This document shows positions 1 through 8,765 of a stretch of DNA of 64,000 nt, one piece after another. Within the stretch, counting starts at the first letter, position 1; each line of letters starts with the position of its first letter. A program made the position numbers and the translations under genes. This DNA is from Barthelona sp. PCE. Its lineage: Eukaryota > Metamonada: BaSk clade. The notes below the pieces were generated by a model. It had not been told where the DNA came from. It did not search any database and saw only the letters and a program-made list of their open reading frames with translations. The DNA lies in the NCBI GenBank assembly GCA_040285745.1, contig JAUFOR010000002.1, positions 2,046,001-2,110,000 of the forward strand, written 5' to 3'.

Positions 1-1182
1 GAACTCAAACGTACGTACAATCAAATTCATAAAGTCCTCCGTGTGATCCGAAACTTCCAGAGGGAAAACATGAGACAAGTACCCAATGGCTAGGTTTGCG
101 GTTCTAACACCAACCTCCGTCTCAGGGCACATATCGATGCAGGAGACTATCTCAGGGAAGACATTAGCATTTGTGATCCTGAAGCAAATACCTTGAAGGA
201 GTTCGCTTGCGATGATTGGCATCTCCTTTAACTCCGGTTCCTCTATGAGCATGGCGCCGAACGACGCGGTGATCATCTCCTTGAAGGAGCGCGTGACGAT
301 GGTGGGTCGATGCATAAGCATTGTCGACAAAACAATCATAGCACGGGATCTGAACTTGGGTTGGATATCATCAGAGACAACGATTGAGAGCATCAGATCG
401 ACGACGTCAGTGTAGTCTGATGTCTTGAACGTCTGAGATCTCACCAGTTCCTCGATAAACAGAAACACTCGCTGACAGTTCTTGTAATCATTGTTCTCAA
501 CAAGATCGATAACGAACGTGGTGAGATTGGTGAATATGGGGAACAGGAGCTCAGCAAGCTCATCGTCGAATCCTGACTGATTAACAACGACTGAAAAAAG
601 AGCAAGAACACCGCACTGGATATCCGTTCCCTTTTCGAGTAGTGGCATGCCCATGTCAATGATGTCTGTTAGCATGGAGTCGAAAATGTGCTCGTTACGC
701 TTGATAAGTGCCTCCAAAATAGAAAGACATACAACAACAGAAATATCTTTGGCGTTGTCATCGGAGATCATATCAATAAGGGTGGGAAGCAGCTCCTCCC
801 AGTCGCCGGCGCCGATTTCGTACGCGCCAATGACTGCGATGACATCAGCAAGAGATTTGTAGTAAAGATCGGCCTCTTTGCTGGGGTTGCTATCAAGAGA
901 TGAAAAGAGGAGGTTCAGGAGCTCCTGCTTGCATTCTAGCTGAAACTCCTCACCTAACTTTGCCCAGGTCTTGGGAATGCTTTGTCGAAGTAGAACACAG
1001 ATGAGCTGCTTTGTGGCGTAGTCCTCTGCATCCAGCAGTACGTGCAGCAGGATTTCTGTGCACAGAGCTGTCTTAACAGCCTCCATGAGGTACTCGTTTG
1101 TGGCTTCCATGTCTGCACCATTGATAAAGTTCTCAATAGCCTCTACGATGGTGTCTTGTGTGAAAGGGTTGTCCTCAGTCAT
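1..1182 (-). CDS. Importin-beta family karyopherin (importin-5/Kap121-like), 3' partial
   Basis: Reading from the ATG at 1182 the frame stays open to the window edge, giving about 394 N-terminal residues of a larger protein. It is an all-helical HEAT-type solenoid with leucine-rich helix pairs. The opening part resembles the importin-beta N-terminus: a cargo-and-Ran-binding solenoid with a segment like ICVLLRQSIPKTWAKL at about residues 60-75. The region around residues 235-320 follows the HEAT pattern of importin-5/importin-4. Such proteins carry ribosomal proteins and histones through the nuclear pore under RanGTP control. The start is supported by a TTTTTCAC element 10-19 bases upstream. 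No intron is visible. The exact karyopherin subtype is uncertain because the C-terminal two thirds lie outside the window. Confidence 0.75.
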   Translation of the reverse strand, partial: MTEDNPFTQDTIVEAIENFINGADMEATNEYLMEAVKTALCTEILLHVLLDAEDYATKQLICVLLRQSIPKTWAKLGEEFQLECKQELLNLLFSSLDSNPSKEADLYYKSLADVIAVIGAYEIGAGDWEELLPTLIDMISDDNAKDISVVVCLSILEALIKRNEHIFDSMLTDIIDMGMPLLEKGTDIQCGVLALFSVVVNQSGFDDELAELLFPIFTNLTTFVIDLVENNDYKNCQRVFLFIEELVRSQTFKTSDYTDVVDLMLSIVVSDDIQPKFRSRAMIVLSTMLMHRPTIVTRSFKEMITASFGAMLIEEPELKEMPIIASELLQGICFRITNANVFPEIVSCIDMCPETEVGVRTANLAIGYLSHVFPLEVSDHTEDFMNLIVRTFEF

Positions 1183-1191
1183 GCCAAAAAA

Positions 1192-1201
1192 GTGTGAAAA
1201 A
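1192..1201 (-). promoter_or_regulatory. Initiator-like TTTTTCACAC element upstream of the importin gene
   Basis: On the minus strand TTTTTCACAC lies just upstream of the importin ATG. A partial second copy (TTTCACAC) sits a little further out. The same motif recurs close to the starts of the kinase and WD40-like genes. Its role as an initiator is inferred from position and recurrence only. Confidence 0.35.
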
Positions 1202-1360
1202 GTGTGAAATGGATTGGAATGAAGAAAACAAGCAAATTCTTTTCCTTCCCTTTTTCGTATATTTCTTACTTGTGGTGGGCGCTGTTTGTGATTTAAACGT
1301 AGGCTTCTTTGTTTTTTAGATCAAAATATCGAATTTTCTATTAAATGTTTTATTTGTTTC

Positions 1361-2218
1361 TCATTCCGTAAAAAACCAGTCACGTGAGATGAGATGGGCT
1401 GTCGGCCGCGTCGTATAGTTCGTGTCAAGCACCCTTTTAAGGAACTGAACGGTCTCAAACGTTATGTTTGGATTTCGTTTCTTCAATGCTTTATAGAAAG
1501 ATACCTTCGGCATAATGGCCTTCCCCTCTCCCGTCACATACCGGGCCACAGCGCCTGACATCCCCAACAGAGATGTGATCATTGTCAATTGACTGGGTGT
1601 GTCGTTTCCTGCAAAAATGTGGTAACCCACAATCAGCGTTCCCATAACGCATCCTGCGCTCCACACGTCGTTGCACTTGCCAGTTTCTATGCCTAGAATG
1701 AGCTCTGGGGCACGATAGAACCGAGCACATACGTATGATTGGTTGAAACTTTGACCAACGCGCTTCGCTTGACCGAAGTCGCAAATCTTCACTTGGTTGA
1801 TGTGTGGGTTGTATAGGATGTTGCTGGGCTTTATGTCACGATGCATAATGTTGTTTTCGTGAAGATAATCCAGTGTAGTGAATATTTGAAAGGTTATACT
1901 CTTGATTTTTTCCAGACTGAGTGGATGCATGCGAGAAACGTAGTCTAGAAGAGTCATTGGCATATACTCCATTATTAGGTTACTGAAAAAAACAGCTCCA
2001 TCAAGCGACTGTGTGATTATATGTTCTTTCACCGATACTATGTTGTCGTGCTCCAATTGGGATAGGATCTCGACCTCTTGAACGGGAATTAACGGATTAA
2101 AACGGCGCTGACGCTTGACTGCAAATCTCTTATTGTCGATGTAAACCTGAAATACGGTTCCATACACTCCATTCTTGACATTACGTGGCATAACACCCTC
2201 TGGGTGAATCTCATACAT
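1361..2218 (-). CDS. GSK3-like CMGC protein kinase
   Basis: The 285-residue protein is essentially a bare kinase domain. Visible motifs are a glycine-rich loop GVYGTV (residues 17-22), the ATP-binding lysine in FAVK (K35), the catalytic loop HRDIKPSN (D128, K130, N133) and DFG (D147-G149). The activation segment SYVCARFYRAPELILG and the DVWSAGCV block that follows match GSK3 (SYICSRYYRAPELIFG type), including the autophosphorylated tyrosine position. All catalytic residues are present, so it should be active on Ser/Thr. It is shorter than typical GSK3 (~420 residues), lacking N- and C-terminal extensions. A CDK/MAPK relative is possible, but the APE region favours GSK3. The ATG at 2218 is preceded by TTTTTCACTAC. 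Confidence 0.85.
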   Translation of the reverse strand: MYEIHPEGVMPRNVKNGVYGTVFQVYIDNKRFAVKRQRRFNPLIPVQEVEILSQLEHDNIVSVKEHIITQSLDGAVFFSNLIMEYMPMTLLDYVSRMHPLSLEKIKSITFQIFTTLDYLHENNIMHRDIKPSNILYNPHINQVKICDFGQAKRVGQSFNQSYVCARFYRAPELILGIETGKCNDVWSAGCVMGTLIVGYHIFAGNDTPSQLTMITSLLGMSGAVARYVTGEGKAIMPKVSFYKALKKRNPNITFETVQFLKRVLDTNYTTRPTAHLISRDWFFTE

Positions 2219-2233
2219 GTTCTATTTTGTAAA

Positions 2234-2244
2234 GTAGTGAAAAA
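2234..2244 (-). promoter_or_regulatory. Initiator-like TTTTTCACTAC element upstream of the GSK3-like kinase
   Basis: The minus strand reads TTTTTCACTAC about 16-26 bases before the kinase ATG, matching the elements before the neighbouring importin and WD40-like genes. Confidence 0.35.
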
Positions 2245-2363
2245 TGTGAAGACAGGTCTTTATTGTGCATTTAGTTTGGTCAGCTATTCAACTCAGAATG
2301 GATGATACTGTAGGTATTGTGCAACTGTGAAGCCTGAAAAGGTCAACCTGCTGTGTTTTATTG

Positions 2364-2372
2364 TTTTTCACC
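2364..2372 (+). promoter_or_regulatory. Initiator-like TTTTTCACC element upstream of the WD40-like gene
   Basis: TTTTTCACC ends four bases before the ATG at 2376. If transcription starts here the 5' leader is only a few bases long. That argues against upstream non-ATG starts in this frame. Confidence 0.35.
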
Positions 2373-2375
2373 TCA

Positions 2376-3692
2376 ATGTCGACGTGGGATGCCGAGCAGT
2401 CGAACCACTCGCTTTCCATCCTTGAGAACCTTGCGAGCGCCGCGGCAGAGAGGAAAGTTGATGTGCCTCAGCGAATGCTAGAGGAAGAAATCGAAATTGG
2501 GTTCGATCTCCATCTTGCTCACACAATATCAGAACGCTCGCCGCTGTATATCACGCCACGCAAGCGTAAGAAACCGAAGAAGACAGGGGCAAAAGTTTTT
2601 AACCGCTCAATAAGGAGCAGTGGATACGGTGCTACACATGTTCCTCGTAAGATGCATACCCCAATCACCAACCGCACAGAAAGGCCCAAGCGACCAAGAC
2701 CAAAGCCAATGAAACGATCTCCGGTCGAAGAATTAGGTCCGGTAACTGTTCTTCGTGAGGGATGGGAGCTCGAACAGAACAGCCCAATCAACCTGTGCCG
2801 CCTCAACCCCGACGGCAAGTCGGTTGCGTGTGGGTGTATGAACGGGTCTGTTACAGTGAACCGCTTTCCGCTCAGGAAGAAGCAACACATTTCGTATTTT
2901 CTCAAAGAGACTGTACAAAGCCTCTCCTACTCTCTGACGGGTGATTACCTCGCGGCGGTGTGCAACGGGCAGCTGGGTATCATTGCGGACGGTGTACAGC
3001 GCTTAATCTATGAAGAGGACCTGAACAGACACGCTATGGACTGCGGGTTTCACTTTATCGATAAGTTTCTGGTTGTCGCGAACGGAAACACGCTGGATAT
3101 GAGGCGCCTCATGCTGACAAAAAAGAGCGATGACGTAAACAGACTGAAAAAGCTGAGCGCTCTTTCTACCGTTATGTCGATACCTCACCCTTCCGCACAC
3201 TATGTACGGAGGCTGGGGACGATAAACACGTTCATGAGTCAGTACTGCACGATGGCAGGTAGCGATAACTCGATTAGTTTGGTAAATTTAGACGAGACAG
3301 AGATCATATGGCACTTGCTCAACACACACAAGGACCAGGTGTCTAGATGTGACTTCTGCGTGAACATGACGCACCTCCCCGAGCTGAAATCTTGTGTTTT
3401 GTCAATGGGTGGAGGAGAGGCCAAACTATGGGATCTTCGAACCACTGACTGCGTTCGTTCGTTCGACGTCCCAAACGCCAGGGATGCGGTAGTGACGCCA
3501 GACGGCGAGTTCCTTGCAACAGTGGGCATCGACGGAGTGTTGAGCTATCACTCTCTATTTGAAGGAGACGCAGATCCAGTACGTGTCCGTACAGGGCTAT
3601 CTCAGCTCAATTCGGTTGATTTCTCAACGCACAGACCCATATGTTGCGTGGGAGGTTTCGACACACACTGCAAATGTGTCTTTAAATCTTAA
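2376..3692 (+). CDS. WD40-like beta-propeller protein with basic N-terminus
   Basis: A 438-residue protein read from the ATG at 2376; the frame is open slightly further up but holds only a TTG. Residues ~1-130 are low in structure and basic, with lysine/arginine/proline clusters (RKRKKPKK and a KRPRPKPMKR stretch) that look like nuclear localisation signals. The rest is a WD40-type propeller: GSVTVNRFPLRKKQHISYFL, an AKLWDLRTTDCVRSF blade ending in a classic WD dipeptide, and a D-x-x-L-A-T-V-G blade near the C-terminus. Propellers of this kind scaffold complexes; a nuclear role is inferred from the basic segment. I cannot assign an orthologue. The stop codon lies 64 bases from the convergent Rab gene. 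Confidence 0.7.
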   Translation: MSTWDAEQSNHSLSILENLASAAAERKVDVPQRMLEEEIEIGFDLHLAHTISERSPLYITPRKRKKPKKTGAKVFNRSIRSSGYGATHVPRKMHTPITNRTERPKRPRPKPMKRSPVEELGPVTVLREGWELEQNSPINLCRLNPDGKSVACGCMNGSVTVNRFPLRKKQHISYFLKETVQSLSYSLTGDYLAAVCNGQLGIIADGVQRLIYEEDLNRHAMDCGFHFIDKFLVVANGNTLDMRRLMLTKKSDDVNRLKKLSALSTVMSIPHPSAHYVRRLGTINTFMSQYCTMAGSDNSISLVNLDETEIIWHLLNTHKDQVSRCDFCVNMTHLPELKSCVLSMGGGEAKLWDLRTTDCVRSFDVPNARDAVVTPDGEFLATVGIDGVLSYHSLFEGDADPVRVRTGLSQLNSVDFSTHRPICCVGGFDTHCKCVFKS

Positions 3693-3697
3693 GATAT

Positions 3698-3739
3698 TAA
3701 AAATGATTTAAAATGATTAAAAATGATTAAAAATGATTT
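3698..3739. repeat. Short tandem repeat AAAATGATTW x4
   Basis: Four near-perfect 10-11 base units of AAAATGATTA/T fill the space between the convergent 3' ends of the WD40-like and Rab genes. They may contribute to 3'-end formation for both. That is a guess from position. Confidence 0.6.
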
Positions 3740-3756
3740 GTTTATTTGCTGGATGC

Positions 3757-4657
3757 CTAACAGTTGCATGTGCCGTCATCAGTGCTACCATTGGAGACCT
3801 GTACAATCTCAAACATGTCTTCATCGTCGGTGTCGTTCTCCATATCGGTCTTGACCTGTTCGGCGACGGAATGGAATAAGTCAGTAACACCTGAACCAGA
3901 CTTTGCTGAAGTTCTAAAGTAAAGAAGATTCTCACTTTCTGCCCACTCACGTGCCTCGTCACCGACAACGTCTTCAAGATCGTTCTTTGCTGCAACAAGT
4001 GCAATGATGCCAACACCGTGTGCACGAAGATCTGCGAGCCTCTTCTTAGTATTCTCGAACGACTCGTGCGATTCAACAGAGTACACTAGCAATGCAATTT
4101 GAGCATCGCGGTAGTACATGGGGGTGAATGCCTGGTAACGGTCCTGACCTGCTGTGTCCCAGATCTCTAGCTTGACAATGTGTCCGTTACTGAGTGGAAC
4201 ATGTTGGAAAAGGAAGGCTGCTCCAATAGTTGATCCTAGTTTCTCGACAAACTGGTCCTTGACGAATCTGAGCACGAGACATGATTTGCCTGCGGCGGAA
4301 ACTCCTAAATATTAGTGATGCTCAAAATGATGTTGAGAAATTCTAATGAAAAAATGCATTGGTTGGCTCAAAAAATTCCAGATGGACATGAACGCAAGCA
4401 TGAGGCGTGTGAGTTAACGTGATTCGTTGTGAATGCCAACGTACGATGAAAAAAACAGCAATACTAACAAGACAACAAGAAGTCTGCTATTCCTTCGCAT
4501 TTGGACTCTTTTACGATCATAAATAACACAATATAGGTATTTGTCAATCCTGAACGCATAATTTGAACACAAATAAATTTCCCGTTATATGAAGCATACC
4601 GAGTAAAACTACCTTGGCCACGATGGGGGCTTTGTTCTGTTGAGCAGCTGGTGCCAT
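3757..4657 (-). CDS. Rab5-family small GTPase (two exons)
   Basis: Coding is complement(join(3757..4304, 4600..4657)), 201 residues, with a 295-base intron (4305-4599; starts GTATGC, ends CTAATATTTAG). Splicing rebuilds the P-loop GVSAAGKSC exactly across the junction. Other motifs: switch I STIGAAFLFQHVPL, very close to Rab5; switch II WDTAGQDRY; G5 TSAKSG; and a C-terminal CNC motif for double geranylgeranylation. Rab5 proteins control early-endosome fusion and sorting. One oddity: the guanine-specificity motif NKxD reads AKND, so the usual asparagine is alanine. The other nucleotide-binding motifs are intact. Assignment to Rab5 rather than Rab21/22 rests on the switch I sequence. Confidence 0.9.
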
Positions 4658-5069
4658 TGAAAAAGTCAAATATGCTGAATGAAAGGGATATAAAACGGAA
4701 AACAGTATTTCAGGGTTTAATGAGTATCTCACTTTGCTAATTAAGCTATACGTGGACGTTTGCCACGCTTTCAGCTATTAATTTTATATGCCTGCAATCC
4801 ATCAATTACAAGATTTTGACATGCCTAAAAGCACTTATTCACACTGTGAAGGCGTGAACTTCACTTTTGCCCACATTTTTCCATCTAAAAACTGTCAGAT
4901 CGGGTAAACAATGGAGAGAGAAATTTAGCTCATCGCGGAAACTGTACACTTGAGCATATTTACTTTTGACATTGGTGCAAGCTGCTGATAAATTGTGGTT
5001 ACGATTCTGAAACAAACGAAAAACGCTGTTTAACTAAATTTTCCCTTTTCGCATCGTATTTACATAACA
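4658..5069. other. Intergenic, divergent promoter region
   Basis: AT-rich 412 bases between the divergent Rab5-like gene and the unknown acidic-protein gene. No ORF or RNA gene is recognisable. It must hold both promoters. Confidence 0.6.
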
Positions 5070-6772
5070 ATGTCTAAGAATCATCTTGATAAACTTTTTG
5101 AGGAGGGTATGTAGATTGAATCGAAACAAAAACAATGAACTAACATTAAGCCACTTCAGGTATCAAAAAGCAAAAGAAAAAGCCTTCTGATGCTCCTCCA
5201 GGTATCAGCGGCCGTAAAAAGACGCAGATCGCACCCCCGGGAATCAGTTTAACGCGCAAAACAAAGGCTAAAACACTAACTCTTGATGAACTTGAAGGTG
5301 ACCTCGTTAAATCCGAAATCACAACCTCCATGTTCTCCGAGAAGACAGCTCCCATTGAGGGGGGATTCCTCAACATTGCCGGCTTTGAACCACCAAAAAT
5401 TCCTGATTTTCAATTAGAAAGCGATGATGAACTCGATATCATCGAACCACCTGCCCCCGTCGAAGGATGGCAGCCGTTCAGCTTCTGGAAACAATGGAGC
5501 GACGAAGAGGACAACGATTCAGATTCAGATTGGTTTGCCTCGGAAGATGAGGATGGTACAACTGGTAGAGGCCAAAAGGCTGAAAGTGGCATGCCTGAGG
5601 TTGTACAGATGGAACTTCGTGTCAGCAGACCGAAACCCATTTCCTACGAAGGAGAGCTCCCAGAAGATATGCTCTTCCATGTCCCCACCAAGTTTTTCTC
5701 CAATACTCGCCCGCACCTGATGCTCCCTCATGATGTAATTGATGTAACGCGAAAAATCACTCATTTTAGAGCTCACGATCTTTATCATGAAGATTTTTAT
5801 TATTCAGCTACCAAGCCTTACTTCGCTCCCCGATTCCAGCCAGAGCTATCGAAAATCACTAGAAAGAAGCCTTACATGAATAAGCTTGTCTTTGGTCAAG
5901 AGACTTTAGGTTGTATCATTCCTGCCAGGTTTATCCAGGGCCCATCGCCTGTCATTGAGCTTCCCCCCACCAAATACGCAAAACAGGAACTCATATACCC
6001 ACCGACGAACCTCAAATTCATCACAGAGCGCATCAAAATAATTGGCCTCTTCCTCCAGGATCTCACCTTGTTCAGTAAGAGGAACCATGGGAGCAACACA
6101 GACGGCGAGAAGGCTGCAGCTAACGAAGCTTTGTTTGAAACTTTGGGTCTCTCAGGTTCTTGTCTTGACCTAACGTTTAAGGGGCTCATTCCGATCTCAG
6201 AGATCCTCTGCGCTGTGTTTCAGGACGGAGTCGCATTCGAGTGGCTGCTCAAGTCCCTGAAAAACATCAACAAAGGTGGTAGATTTGCTATGCAACGTCT
6301 CCTTCTCTTTTCTTCTCTGTTCATGCCTCCTGTTGGCGCATTCTCCCTTGCAATCCACACGTTCCGCAAGTGGTACTCGTACGCAGACCCGCGCTACGTG
6401 GAGAACGTTCTCGAATGCCTGATGCACTATCTCGTTATCGAAGACGATGAAGATTTGAATAAGCACGGTTTTATCCCATTCTTGATGCAGCCCACGTCCT
6501 TCTCATACCTGTTTGAGCTATTCAACATACCCGTTGACGCTGAGCACAAGCAATACACAGCCGAGAAGTATTTCCCTGCCCTTCTACGTTATTTCGTTAC
6601 AATAATCGATGGAGTCGACCCTCAGCACATCGTTATCAGGTCTATCTTCTCGTTAATGAATGCTTGGGGACGTGTCCACCCAGATTGGTTGAGAGATATG
6701 ATTGAGTATGAGCTCGATCCTTACCGTGATAGTTTCCCCCATTTCTCTGAAGCCAATCAGTTCTTTGGATAG
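5070..6772 (+). CDS. Conserved-looking acidic/helical protein of unknown function (two exons)
   Basis: Coding is join(5070..5106, 5151..6772), 552 residues. The 44-base intron (5107-5150) starts GTATGT and ends CTAACATTAAG, fitting the other introns here. An alternative acceptor nine bases further (TTCAG at 5159) also keeps the frame. Near the N-terminus are two APPGIS-type short repeats in a basic stretch, then an acidic Ser/Asp/Glu segment (roughly residues 110-180). From about residue 270 to the end the protein is helical, with many large hydrophobics, suggesting an ARM/HEAT-like fold. No signal peptide or membrane segment is visible. I do not recognise a family. The composition (basic, acidic, then helical) suggests a nuclear or ribosome-assembly factor; this is inference. 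Confidence 0.7.
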
Positions 6773-6823
6773 TTTTTATTAATAAAGTGATTTTGTTGTG
6801 TTAGAAAAATTTTTTTAAATTTA

Positions 6824-7225
6824 TTATCCAAAAGCTTTGTCTAATGCTTCCTGAAGCTTAAATCCAACACATGTATAGTCAGTTGAATAGGATTTGCTGA
6901 ATCTCTGCTTGGTTGTACATGCACTCTTTGCACTATTGTAAACAGAACTACAAGATTTGATAGCATCTCCGACCTGCATACAGAACTTTAGACATCCGGT
7001 ATCCAGACGGGTATTCTTGCTGAATCTCTCTCTTTTGGTGCAACCCCTCTTGAAAGTCCAGTATGAACCACATACACCACCATTATCAGCACAATATTTA
7101 ACACAAGTACCGTCAGTTTGACTATAACTGCTGTAAGGCTTACGATAGGTGCAGCATCTCTTGCACTGATACGAATTCACAGTGGTAGCACAAATAAGGA
7201 AAAGAATGAAAATTGTTTTTAACAT
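6824..7225 (-). CDS. Secreted cysteine-rich protein with three internal repeats
   Basis: 133 residues. An N-terminal signal peptide (basic MLK, then a hydrophobic core IFILFLICATTV, cleavage likely near NSYQC at residue 19) is followed by about fourteen cysteines. Three imperfect repeats of ~35 residues each contain a basic RF/PYS-S segment, a D-x-x-C motif (TDGTCVKYC, LDTGCLKFC, TDYTCVGF) and flanking cysteines that would form disulfides. The last repeat lacks the final cysteine. It should be exported. Role unknown: a surface or secreted lectin-like, inhibitor-like or structural small protein are all possible, and nothing here establishes function. Confidence 0.7.
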   Translation of the reverse strand: MLKTIFILFLICATTVNSYQCKRCCTYRKPYSSYSQTDGTCVKYCADNGGVCGSYWTFKRGCTKRERFSKNTRLDTGCLKFCMQVGDAIKSCSSVYNSAKSACTTKQRFSKSYSTDYTCVGFKLQEALDKAFG

Positions 7226-7586
7226 ATTAAAGAAGTAAAGAATATTAAAAGAAGAAAAGAATTAGATTTATGTTATGTTAATGAGAAAATCAACTATTTA
7301 TGCAGAATTTCGGATTGGTAAAGAGTAATATTACGTTATACAGATTAGATTTCTTGTTCGCACAATAAACTCTCTACAGGAACGTAAAATAGACACAGCA
7401 AAATATTTACATGCAGAAGTGCCCAGAAAAACATTGATGCAATGTTTTTTCTTATATCATTAATTTTGAGCTTCCTGTTTATTTTACAGTCTACAAATCC
7501 ACTAATTAGATCTACAAATATGCCGTGCCTCATGAATATGATAGGATTAGAGGAAATGCTAAAGATAAGCAAAATCACATTATGTT
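7226..7586. other. AT-rich intergenic region
   Basis: 361 bases between the Cys-rich and prefoldin genes. It holds only overlapping short hydrophobic ORFs on both strands with no supporting features. Confidence 0.5.
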
Positions 7587-8351
7587 TTACAACTCTTCCT
7601 TCTCAGCTTCTGCTGTTCTACGCTTCATCTCGACATCATAGTTAAACAAGCGTGACATAGATACTTCTCCCATAGTAATCTGTTTTTTGTGGAAATCAAG
7701 CTCTTCTTGCAATTTTTCTCTAATTTCCTTATTTTTTGCAATTTGATCTTGTAACAAATCCATAGCCTCATCGTAAGTGAATTCAACCATTGTCTTTGCA
7801 CCAAGCCAGAAATAAATCGAATCTTTTGATGGATCAATGGTTGCGGTACTATACAGATCATCCGTTAACATATACTGAATGTCAAACTTATCCTCAGCCT
7901 CGTGCTTCTTCTTGAGATCCTGGACAGTCTGGTAATCGCCTTCTAATTTGGGAATCATAACGTGTACGCTCTTTAAACTGGAAAGAGTTCTTACTTCTGC
8001 AGTCTTGTGACGAGCAATTAAATCATTGAAGAAAGACAGGGCCTTCTCAATACCAACTGCTTCGACAAAGGTCTCAACGCTCTCCTAAAGATGAGTGGTG
8101 CTGAAAATATTCGCAATCAAAAATTAGGTTTCAGTATGGTCCAAAACACTGATTGTACAACACAACTATCATCACTGACAGTGCCGCGTGAAGCGGTTTT
8201 GCTGCTGCACAGCGTGTCATTACATGTGAAACACCAATGTTATCAACGAATAAAAGTAAATCCATACAATAAAGGGCATGGCAGTAATCTTATCCCTGAA
8301 GTCGGGGAAAATGCGGCAGCCGGGAAGTGCTTGGGGGTTCTGAGTTTGCAT
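7587..8351 (-). CDS. PFDN3: Prefoldin subunit 3 (VBP1 orthologue), two exons
   Basis: Coding is complement(join(7587..8084, 8268..8351)), 193 residues, the usual length for this subunit (human VBP1 is 197). The 183-base intron (8085-8267) starts GTATGG and ends CTCATCTTTAG. Exon 1 supplies 28 residues ending AMPFI, which join phase-0 to ESVETFVEAVG. Hallmarks are the alpha-type prefoldin layout of two long coiled-coil helices flanking a beta hairpin: the DLYSTATI...IYFWLGAKTMVEF hairpin at about residues 95-125 and the QITMGEVSMSRLFNYDV segment near the end. Prefoldin hands nascent actin and tubulin to the CCT chaperonin in the cytosol. Confidence 0.88.
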
Positions 8352-8765
8352 TGTTGTAATGGTGAGAAAAACAGATAACAAGACTACATTATCCTATTTG
8401 GCTATGTACAGTGTTATTTATGTTGATTTAAGCAATAGTTAAGCACCATATAGCACATAAATGGTGACGCGCGCAGTAGGAATGCAAGATACTATTTTAC
8501 ATTTATGGAAGCACTTTACACTATCATTTATGGATTTATACGATTCTTCAGATAATATTACTGACATCACGTGCAACAAACGTTAAATAAAGAAGCAACA
8601 AACAAGAATGCAGGCAAAAAATTGTTAGAAGGTTGGAATACATGTTATAGAGAACCGACACCGCAGTATATTTGGGTTGACGCATGATTTGATGGTTATA
8701 TTCAGCAAACATCATGTATTGCCGATTCTTTCTCTTTTTACAATATACGCAACGTGTTGCGCTCT
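8352..8765. other. Intergenic, divergent promoter region
   Basis: 414 bases between the prefoldin 3 gene and the PLD-like gene, transcribed away from each other. No RNA gene or repeat is evident. Confidence 0.5.

Noticed and set aside
5151-5159. Alternative acceptor (TTCAG) for the intron of the 552-residue unknown gene
   Set aside because: It also keeps the frame, but only the earlier AAG fits the fixed branch-to-acceptor spacing of the other introns. Transcript data could overturn this.
7345-7578. Short overlapping hydrophobic ORFs on both strands
   Set aside because: They overlap each other in AT-rich intergenic DNA and show no protein-like composition.
8091-8378. 95-codon plus-strand ORF
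   Set aside because: It lies over exon 1 and the intron of the prefoldin 3 gene on the opposite strand, which explain the sequence better.
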